A stretch of DNA of 64,000 bases from Burkholderiales bacterium Ga0077547 (lineage in GTDB: Bacteria; Pseudomonadota; Gammaproteobacteria; Burkholderiales; Burkholderiaceae_C): contig LNEY01000019.1 of NCBI GenBank assembly GCA_001464195.1, positions 62,001-126,000 of the forward strand, in the 5' to 3' direction. This document shows positions 47,204-55,947 of the stretch, piece after piece (position 1 is the stretch's first letter; the number at the start of each line of letters is the position of its first letter). A program made the position numbers and the translations under genes. The notes under the pieces were generated by a model, which was not told the DNA's origin, did no database searches, and worked only from the letters and a program-made list of their open reading frames with translations.

Positions 47204-47734
47204 TCAGGGCTTGAGCTCGAGGCTGATTTCGCCCAGCTCGCTCTGGCCTTGCGCAACCAGCTGCTGCGCGGCCTTCGGCGGCCATTGAAACGGGATGGCC
47301 AGCAACTCGCGGCCACCGCCTTCGCGTGCGGCCTCGACCATCAGCTGGTACTCGCCGGCCGGCAGCTTGCCGAGCGGTGCGGCACCGTCGCTGACCTCGA
47401 TCTTGTGCTTGCCAACCGGGCGCGTCGCGCTGGTGACGCCGTCGACCGGCACCTTCATGTCGCGGCCGCTGCGGCGCCACCACTGGCGCATGTCCTTGAG
47501 CCATTTGGTGCCTTCAGCGTTCGGCTTCTTCTGCTCGAACCACACCGCCAGGTTGGTGGCGGCGCTCTGGTCGGGCTTGGCGATCCACACCGACACGTAC
47601 GGACGGTGGTACTCGGCGACGGTCAGGCGCGGCACCTCGACGCCGATGGACAGGTCGGCCGCGTGCAGCGGCGGCGTACCGAACGCCGCAGCGCCAAGTG
47701 CGAGGGAGTAACGCCAATGCGTATGCACGTTCAT
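47204..47734 (-). CDS. DUF2271 exported protein, predicted flavinylated
   Basis: The 176-residue protein has a signal peptide (ending near PPLHAAD). DUF2271 features follow: PYVSVWIAKPDQSAATNLAVW, KWLKDMRQWWRRSGRD and KLPAGEYQLMVEAAREGGGRE. VDGVTSATRP (about residues 97-106) resembles the D-G-x-S/T-G/S-A-T flavinylation motif of NqrC/RnfG-type FMN carriers, so T104 is a candidate FMN site. Together with ApbE and a membrane flavoreductase in the same operon, this makes it a likely periplasmic electron carrier. That role is inference. The start is ATG 47732-47734. Confidence 0.87.
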   Translation of the reverse strand: MNVHTHWRYSLALGAAAFGTPPLHAADLSIGVEVPRLTVAEYHRPYVSVWIAKPDQSAATNLAVWFEQKKPNAEGTKWLKDMRQWWRRSGRDMKVPVDGVTSATRPVGKHKIEVSDGAAPLGKLPAGEYQLMVEAAREGGGRELLAIPFQWPPKAAQQLVAQGQSELGEISLELKP

Positions 47735-47748
47735 GTCGGAACCTTCTT

Positions 47749-48411
47749 TCAGTGGATGAACAAGAGAGCGAGCAGCAGCGGGATCGCCAGCCCCAGCGCG
47801 ACCAGCGGCCAGGTGGTCGGGCGGTTGGCCGCGTGCAGCTTCAGGATGAACAGGCCGGTGACCGAGAACAGCACGCAGGCCACGGCGAACACATCGATGA
47901 ACCACGACCAGGCTGCCCCGGTGTGGCGGCCCTTGTGCAGGTCGTTCAGGTACGACACCCAGCCGCGGTCGGTGCGCTCGAACTCGACCTCGCCGCTGTC
48001 GCGCGCTATGCGCAGCCACGCATCGCCGCCCGGTCGTGGCATCGACACATAGACCTCGTCGGCCGACCACTCGGCGTCGCGTCCTTCGACATCGACACCC
48101 AGCTCCTGCGACAGCCAGCGCGCGGCAGCAGTGGTCAGCGGCGCCGATTTGTCCTTCGCCTCCGGCGCGCCGGTCGCGAGCGCCTGCTGCAGCTCGGCCG
48201 GCAGTTGCAGCGTGCGGGTCGTGATGCGCGGGTCGGCGTCGATCTGCGCTGCGTGGTTCAGCGTGATGCCGGTGATGCTGAACAGCAGCATCCCGATCAG
48301 GCAGGTCGCAGCGCTGATCCAGTGCCACTGGTGCAGCGTCTTCAGCCAGTAGGCGCGGCCCTTGCCAGCGCTGCGGCCGGGCGTCGACGCTGGTGCGACG
48401 CTGCGGCTCAT
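47749..48411 (-). CDS. PepSY-associated membrane protein
   Basis: The 220-residue protein has an N-terminal membrane helix (about 33-51, WHWISAATCLIGMLLFSI) and a periplasmic PepSY-type domain. Two C-terminal helices follow (about 170-218). Conserved histidines near the membrane ends (LHQWHW, DLHKGRHTG) fit heme-b coordination seen in related iron-regulated reductases. It could relay electrons from the cytosolic side to DUF2271. It overlaps the ExbD stop by ATGA and is 14 bases before DUF2271. Confidence 0.86.
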   Translation of the reverse strand: MSRSVAPASTPGRSAGKGRAYWLKTLHQWHWISAATCLIGMLLFSITGITLNHAAQIDADPRITTRTLQLPAELQQALATGAPEAKDKSAPLTTAAARWLSQELGVDVEGRDAEWSADEVYVSMPRPGGDAWLRIARDSGEVEFERTDRGWVSYLNDLHKGRHTGAAWSWFIDVFAVACVLFSVTGLFILKLHAANRPTTWPLVALGLAIPLLLALLFIH

Positions 48412-48878
48412 GGGCGCGGCGCTGCGGCCGGGGCTGCAGCGGATCCGGTGGGCGCGGCTGCGGTGCCGACTGGCTCGCTGACGAAGCCCAGCTTGGTCAG
48501 GCCCGCACGCGATGCATCGGCCAGCGTCTGCGCCACATGCCGGTAGGCGACGCCATCGTCGGCGCGCAGGTGCACCTCAGGCTGCGGCTGTTTGACGGCT
48601 TCGGCGACGAAGCGCTCGGCAGCCTGCTCGCGGCTGATGGGTGCCCCATTCCAGAACCGCGCGCCCTGCGCGTCGATCGCGAAATTGATCGCGTCGGGCT
48701 TCGGCAGGTGCGGCTGCGAGCTGACCTGCGGCAAGTCGAGCTTGACGGCATGTGTCAGCAGCGGCGCCGTGACGATGAAGATCACCAGCAGCACCAGCAG
48801 CACATCGATCAGGGGCACCATGTTGATGTCCGTCATCGGCCCGGCGGACCGATTGGCGTCGAACGAGGCGAAGGCCAT
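48408..48878 (-). CDS. exbD: ExbD-type TonB energy-transducing protein
   Basis: The 156-residue protein begins MAFASFDANRSAGPMTDINM, followed by VPLIDVLLVLLVIFIVTAP with the conserved aspartate. The periplasmic part ends with VAYRHVAQTLADASRAGLTKLGFV and an Ala/Pro-rich tail. It works with ExbB and TonB to energise outer-membrane receptors such as the siderophore receptor on the opposite strand. The start is ATG 48876-48878, 10 bases after exbB. Confidence 0.92.
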   Translation of the reverse strand: MAFASFDANRSAGPMTDINMVPLIDVLLVLLVIFIVTAPLLTHAVKLDLPQVSSQPHLPKPDAINFAIDAQGARFWNGAPISREQAAERFVAEAVKQPQPEVHLRADDGVAYRHVAQTLADASRAGLTKLGFVSEPVGTAAAPTGSAAAPAAAPRP

Positions 48879-48888
48879 GGCGCGCTCC

Positions 48889-49740
48889 TCAGGCAGCGAT
48901 CGGCGCCGCACGCCGCGCGGGCGCGGGCGTTGCAGGAACCGTAACGCTGCGCGCGACCGGTGCCGCGACCTCCGCCGGCGGGGTGCCGCTGCCCAGCGGC
49001 TGGCCCATCGCGACAAAGGTATGCAGTTCGTAGGCGAACGCGTCGAGGCGTGAGGCGGTGACGCGGTTGCGGCGGGTGTAGACGTTGTAGGCCATCACCG
49101 CCGGGATCGCGACCGCAAGGCCGAGGCCGGTCATGATCAACGCCTCGCCGACCGGGCCCGCCACCTGGGCCAGCGAACCAGGGCCGTCGGCGGCGCTGGC
49201 GCCGATCGCGACCAACGCGTGATAAACGCCCCAGACCGTGCCGAACAGCCCGACGAAGGGCGCGGTGGCACCCACCGTGGCGAGCAGCGTCAGGCCACTT
49301 TCGAGCCGCATGGTTTCCTCGTCGAGCGCCTTCTTCAACGTGCGCGTGACGAACTCGCCTGCGCTGCCCGCATCGCTGAGCCGGGACGTCCCGTGGCGGG
49401 CGTGATGCGCCTGGGCCTGCAACGCCTGCTGCGTGAGGTGCGAAAACGGGTCACGGCCTTCATCGGCCGCTGGCGCCGCCATGTCAGAGGCCACCTGCTG
49501 CAGCGAAGCGGCATTCCAGAACCGATCCAGAAAGCGCTGGCTGCGCCGGCGCTGCAGGGTCTGGCTGATCCCCTTCAGTGCAATCACCGCCCAGCTCAGC
49601 ACGGACATCGCCAGCAACACCACCAGCAGCGTCTGGCCCACGGCGTCGGACTGCGCCAGGAAGTGGCCAAAGCCCAGCGGCTGGAAGGGCGCGGCGGTGG
49701 CAGCGGAGGTCGCGACAGCAAGTTCTTGGGTCACGGTCAT
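48889..49740 (-). CDS. exbB: ExbB-type proton channel protein
   Basis: The 283-residue protein has three membrane blocks. VGATAPFVGLFGTVWGVYHAL and VGEALIMTGLGLAVAIPAVMAYNVY are the family motifs. A Pro/Ala-rich C-terminal tail is an extension. It forms the channel powering TonB. Its ATG overlaps the tonB stop (ATGA). Confidence 0.93.
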   Translation of the reverse strand: MTVTQELAVATSAATAAPFQPLGFGHFLAQSDAVGQTLLVVLLAMSVLSWAVIALKGISQTLQRRRSQRFLDRFWNAASLQQVASDMAAPAADEGRDPFSHLTQQALQAQAHHARHGTSRLSDAGSAGEFVTRTLKKALDEETMRLESGLTLLATVGATAPFVGLFGTVWGVYHALVAIGASAADGPGSLAQVAGPVGEALIMTGLGLAVAIPAVMAYNVYTRRNRVTASRLDAFAYELHTFVAMGQPLGSGTPPAEVAAPVARSVTVPATPAPARRAAPIAA

Positions 49741-50543
49741 TTCTCCAGATCAAAAGTCAGTGGGATGAAGGCCCAGCCAGCGGTCGGGCGGCCGTTCTCG
49801 GCATACGGTTTGAAGCGCGTCGCCTGCACGGCCACGCGCGCCGCATCGTCGAGGCGCCCATGGCCGGACGACTCGGCGATCTGCACCGAGCGCGGCAGGC
49901 CGCCTTCATCGACGTAGACACGCACCAGCACCCGACCCGATTCGCCCCGCTGGAGCGACAGCCTCGGATAGGTCGGCGCCGGCGGCACCAGGTACTGCAC
50001 CGCTTCGGGCGGCAGTGTCTTGGGCGCGGCCGGCGCGCTCAGGCTGGGCGGTGCAGGCGAAGGCTCCGGCTCGGCGGGGATCGAGGGGACCGACGGGATG
50101 TCGATCACTGGCGTGGGCACGGGCGGCGCCGTGACCACCGCCGCCGGCACCGCACGCTCAGGCGCAGCGATCAAGCGCTCAGGGGGTGCGGTCACCGGGC
50201 GCGGAGGCGTTGGCTTCTGAGGCGCGGGCGCCGGCTCGACGGGGCGTGAGGGCTCGACGACAGGTGCTGGCGCAGCGATCCACTCGACCCTCAGCGTGGC
50301 GGGCGGCACCACCGACAACGGCGCCTGCGGCGGCAGCAGCACCAGCCATGCCGCGGCGCCTGCGTGCAGAAGCACCATCCCCGCCACCACGCTGTGGCGC
50401 TGGCGAGGCGTGAGGTCGTCCCCTGCGCCCGCGGCGTGACCCCGCGATGGCCGACCCAGGCCGCTGATGGCCAGCACGGACGCACCGCTGCCGCCAAGGA
50501 CACCGGTGGCTGCAGCAGACGACAAGGCGATGGGGCGGACCAT
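49737..50543 (-). CDS. tonB: TonB energy transducer
   Basis: The 268-residue protein has a membrane anchor (about residues 50-71), then a long Pro/Glu/Ala-rich linker (about 85-175). The C-terminal TonB domain follows (PPAPTYPRLSLQRGESGRVLVRVYV, then SSGHGRLDDAA and ATRFKPY). It heads the operon that runs exbB-exbD-PepSY-DUF2271-DUF4198-apbE-flavoreductase. It should physically link proton motive force to the Fiu-like receptor. Confidence 0.92.
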   Translation of the reverse strand: MVRPIALSSAAATGVLGGSGASVLAISGLGRPSRGHAAGAGDDLTPRQRHSVVAGMVLLHAGAAAWLVLLPPQAPLSVVPPATLRVEWIAAPAPVVEPSRPVEPAPAPQKPTPPRPVTAPPERLIAAPERAVPAAVVTAPPVPTPVIDIPSVPSIPAEPEPSPAPPSLSAPAAPKTLPPEAVQYLVPPAPTYPRLSLQRGESGRVLVRVYVDEGGLPRSVQIAESSGHGRLDDAARVAVQATRFKPYAENGRPTAGWAFIPLTFDLEK

Positions 50544-50650
50544 GACGAGCGGGAGAATGGAGCGGGGGCAACGCAGGTGGCGTGAGGGTGGAGCGTCGTG
50601 ACAGCGACAGGCACAGACGACGCGGACAGTTCAAGAAGGCTAACACAAGT

Positions 50651-50668
50651 GAGACAGATTCGCATTTG
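50651..50668 (-). promoter_or_regulatory. possible Fur box upstream of tonB
   Basis: On the minus strand this reads AAATGCGAATCTGTCTC, sharing the AAT-G-x-GAATC core with the receptor's Fur box at 40335-40352. It is about 110 bases upstream of tonB, between the divergent tonB and MOSC genes. Iron control of the tonB operon is inferred. Confidence 0.5.
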
Positions 50669-50692
50669 CAAAATTCCCGGCAGGCACTCGGA

Positions 50693-51232
50693 ATGAGTCT
50701 CCAAGCTGACGGCTCACTGCGGGAGCTGACGCGCCAGTTCCCACGTGCAGGTCGGCTGGCGCTGATCGCGCTGCGACCGGCGCGGCGGGTGCGTGCGGTG
50801 TCGGTCGCCGAAGCCATGGCGCTGGCCGGGCGCGGCTTGCAGGGAGACCGCGGTGCCGCCACGCTGCCGCGTGCGGGCAGCCCCGCGGAGGGCGGCAAGC
50901 GTCAGGTCACCTTGATCCAGGCCGAGCACTTGCCGGTCATCGCAGCGCTGGCCGCGCAGGCCGAGGTCGATGCACTGGGTCTGCGGCGCAACCTGGTGGT
51001 GTCGGGGCTCAACCTGCTGGCCACGCGCAGCCTGTTCAAGGACCAGCCGCTGCAGCTGCGCATCGGTGCCGAGGTGGTGCTGGAGATCACCGGCCCATGC
51101 GAACCCTGTTCTCGGATGGAAGAGCTGCTGGGCGTCGGTGGCTACAACGCAATGCGGGGCCATGGTGGCCTGACCGCACGCGTGCGGGTCGGCGGCCGGC
51201 TGCAGGTGGGCGACGACGTGGTCTGCGCCTGA
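50693..51232 (+). CDS. MOSC-domain protein
   Basis: The 179-residue protein has the C-terminal MOSC fold: RGLQGDRGAA, GLRRNLVVSGLNLL, and the key segment GPCEPCSRME with the conserved cysteine. MOSC proteins such as YiiM/YuaD use molybdenum cofactor for sulfur or N-hydroxyl chemistry. No particular substrate can be assigned. It is divergent from tonB. The ATG at 50693 was preferred over an upstream start at 50582. Confidence 0.88.
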   Translation: MSLQADGSLRELTRQFPRAGRLALIALRPARRVRAVSVAEAMALAGRGLQGDRGAATLPRAGSPAEGGKRQVTLIQAEHLPVIAALAAQAEVDALGLRRNLVVSGLNLLATRSLFKDQPLQLRIGAEVVLEITGPCEPCSRMEELLGVGGYNAMRGHGGLTARVRVGGRLQVGDDVVCA

Positions 51233-51234
51233 AG

Positions 51235-53490
<2,256 letters not shown>

Positions 53491-53517
53491 GCATCAAGCC
53501 CCGTGACGGTGCCTGCG

Positions 53518-54141
53518 CTAGACCGCGGGCGGTGGCTTCATCGCCACCGCGGTTCGCAGCAGAGACTGCACCACCTTCACCACGGCGGCGTGGGCCTTGG
53601 CATCGATCAGCGCGCCGGCCGCGTCGAAGGCCTTGTCCGCCGAACCGAGGCCAAATTGCTCGGGCACGATCAGCATGCCCAGGTTCATCTGCAGGAACTG
53701 GCGCGTGAACAGCAGACTGCGCAGACCACCCAAGGCGCCGGGCGAGGCACTGAGCAAGCCGGCCACCGTGCCGCTCATCGCAGCCGGACCGGACGGCAAG
53801 CCGTCTTCGGCCACCGGACGTGAGGCCCAGTCGAGCGCGTTGATCAACAACGGCGTCGGGAAGCCGTTGTACTCGGGCGAGACCAGCAACAGCGCCTCGT
53901 GCTCGGCGAACAGCCGCCGCAGGGTGCGCGCGCCTTCGGGCATGCCACGCGCCTCGATGTCGGCGTCGTAGATCGGCAGCGACAGCGCGCGCAGATCCAC
54001 CGGCGTGACGGCGGCGCCAGCCCGTTCGAGCTCGCGCGTGGCGGCCATCGCGAGCTGCAAATTCAGCGACCCGTGGCGGGCGCTGCCGGACATCACAAGC
54101 ACACGAGGGGCACTCATCGGAGCCTCAGGTGCGGAGGACAT
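53518..54141 (-). CDS. NADPH-dependent FMN reductase-like flavoprotein
   Basis: The 207-residue protein has a flavodoxin-like NADPH:FMN-reductase/quinone reductase fold. LVMSGSARHGSLNLQLA binds phosphate, and LLLVSPEYNGFPTPLLINALDWAS is the family core. It can reduce quinones, azo dyes or FMN. It lacks a signal peptide. It sits 27 bases upstream of the sensor kinase on the same strand, so the two may be cotranscribed. Confidence 0.9.
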   Translation of the reverse strand: MSSAPEAPMSAPRVLVMSGSARHGSLNLQLAMAATRELERAGAAVTPVDLRALSLPIYDADIEARGMPEGARTLRRLFAEHEALLLVSPEYNGFPTPLLINALDWASRPVAEDGLPSGPAAMSGTVAGLLSASPGALGGLRSLLFTRQFLQMNLGMLIVPEQFGLGSADKAFDAAGALIDAKAHAAVVKVVQSLLRTAVAMKPPPAV

Positions 54142-54232
54142 CGGTCTGCTTCATCAACGAGGCATCTGGCTTGGGCATCGGTGGGTCTCCAGCGGCGGAT
54201 CGAGGTGATCGCTGGATGCATTGTGCCGCCAC

Positions 54233-55192
54233 CTACTTCGATGTCGGTGCGCTCGGCGGCCGGAACGAGGCGCAGGGATCGGGCCGATCCACCGGCGCGG
54301 TGAACCAGACCTCATCGTAGGGGCCATCAGCCTGCATCGCGCCACCCGGGCCGCGCGCGAGGAAGCCGACGCTGACGATGCCTTCGGCCTGCGCCGCGGC
54401 CAGGTAGTGCGGCACGCCAACATCGCGCCGCACGTGACCGTTGCCAGCGATCAGCACCACGCGCGCACCGGGCGGCGCCGCCATCATCGCGAGCGCCAGC
54501 GCCGCGTCGCGGGCCCTCTGGGCCAACGCCATCGAGCCGATCATCGCGGGAGGCAGCGCACCACAGTGGCCTTCATCGACCTGGCGGCGCAACGTGCTGT
54601 CCTGTGCCAGCGACCAACCGAGCGGTAGCGGGGCTGGGTCCGCTTCAGGCGCGACCAACCAGCCCTGCAGTTCCACCGGCGCCTGCGCCGCACCGCCGCT
54701 GACCACCCGGCTCGCCTCGGCGCGGCTCAGGTTGCCGCCCACCACCATGGCCCCTGCAGCCAGCGCCGCGTCGAACAGCGGGCGGTGCAGTGGCCACGCC
54801 CAGGCCTTGCGATCGAGTCGTCCCGCGGTGGCGATGGCCTCGGCGTCGCGCGGGGCCGCGGCAACGGCGGCGTTGTGCTGGCGGTCGATCTGCTCGAACA
54901 CCACCCAGGTGGGCCGGCCGTCGGCCAGCAGCGCACGCAGCACGGCGGCCCGCAGGCGATGCTGTACCGCGTCGTCGTGGATTTCGCCCAGCAACACATA
55001 GCGCGCGCTGCGCAGGCGCCGCGCCATCGCGGGCACATCGATCGATCGCCCTGAAGCATCGACCGCCGTGTCGGCCACCGTGGCAACCGGCACTGTGGGC
55101 GGGACCGCGAGCGCGGCGTTGTCGTCAGCGCATGCGCCATGCGGGGCCACCGCGCACACCACGGCCAACACCAGGGCCCCAGTGGCGCGCAC
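54233..55192 (-). CDS. ChaN-like (heme-binding/Tiki-type) exported protein
   Basis: The protein, about 319 residues, has a signal-peptide-like start and the ChaN family motif VLLGEIHDDAVQHRLRAAVL. The conserved tail LIAGNGHVRRDVGVPHYL is present. ChaN-like lipoproteins have been linked to iron/heme uptake, and the fold is shared with Tiki-type metalloproteases; activity here is unknown. I use GTG 55190-55192, preceded by an AGG site with 7-base spacing. An ATG at 55237 would overlap the upstream redoxin stop by 29 bases. Confidence 0.82.
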   Translation of the reverse strand: MRATGALVLAVVCAVAPHGACADDNAALAVPPTVPVATVADTAVDASGRSIDVPAMARRLRSARYVLLGEIHDDAVQHRLRAAVLRALLADGRPTWVVFEQIDRQHNAAVAAAPRDAEAIATAGRLDRKAWAWPLHRPLFDAALAAGAMVVGGNLSRAEASRVVSGGAAQAPVELQGWLVAPEADPAPLPLGWSLAQDSTLRRQVDEGHCGALPPAMIGSMALAQRARDAALALAMMAAPPGARVVLIAGNGHVRRDVGVPHYLAAAQAEGIVSVGFLARGPGGAMQADGPYDEVWFTAPVDRPDPCASFRPPSAPTSK

Positions 55193-55208
55193 GCGGCAGC
55201 CTGCGCGC

Positions 55209-55838
55209 TCAGCTGGCGTACTTGATGCCGCAGCCATAAGGCGCGGCACTCGGCACGCTGACCGCCTTGCCGGCCAGACTCTCTCCCAAGGCCGCACGCA
55301 CGAAATTCTTGGCGGACTTCAGGTCGGCCGGGTCGGCCGAGCGCTTGTCATCGATGCCGCCAGCGTAGATCAGCGTGCCTTTCGGGTCGATGACGAACAG
55401 GTGCGGTGTGGTCTTGGCACCGTAGGCCTTGCCCACGGCACCGCTGTCGTCCATCAGCAGCCCGGTCGCCGAGGTGCCCCAGGCCTGGTATTTCGCGGCA
55501 AGTGCGGCAGGGGCCAGATAGTCGCTCGTGCCGGGTGCGGTGGAGCTGACGCTGAACCACACCACGTCCTTCGCGGTGAACTCCTTCTGCAGGCCCTGCA
55601 TGTTCTGCGAACCGTAGTGCTTCGCGACAAACGGGCAGCCGGGATTCGTCCATTCCAGGACGACGTGCTTGCCCTTGTAGTCGGAAAGCTTGACGGTCTT
55701 GCCGCTGGCGTCCTTCACCTCGAAGGCTGGCGCGGGCTGGCCCACGGTGGCGGCATGGGCGGGCGTCAGCGACCCCGCGATCAGCGGCAGCGCGGCGCTG
55801 GCCAAGGACAAACGAAGGAGGTGTCGGCGTGTGGTCAT
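55209..55838 (-). CDS. exported AhpC/TSA-like redoxin
   Basis: The 209-residue protein starts with a Tat-like signal (MTTRRHLLRLSLA) and a cleavage site near AHA. The thioredoxin-like fold of the AhpC/TSA branch follows, with cysteine in WTNPGCPFVAKHYGSQNMQ, and a cysteine close to the C-terminus (PYGCGIKY). It may act as a periplasmic thiol peroxidase or reductase with the DsbD-type protein encoded upstream. It is 109 bases downstream of that dsbD-like gene. Confidence 0.87.
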   Translation of the reverse strand: MTTRRHLLRLSLASAALPLIAGSLTPAHAATVGQPAPAFEVKDASGKTVKLSDYKGKHVVLEWTNPGCPFVAKHYGSQNMQGLQKEFTAKDVVWFSVSSTAPGTSDYLAPAALAAKYQAWGTSATGLLMDDSGAVGKAYGAKTTPHLFVIDPKGTLIYAGGIDDKRSADPADLKSAKNFVRAALGESLAGKAVSVPSAAPYGCGIKYAS

Positions 55839-55947
55839 CTGGGACTCCTGAGTCGGCGGGAGGGTGGCGGTGAACAAAGCGTGCGGGGCAGCGCCCCCCT
55901 ACACTGAGCCGGATGGGGGCCAAGGGTTCCGGCCATGTGCCTCACGG

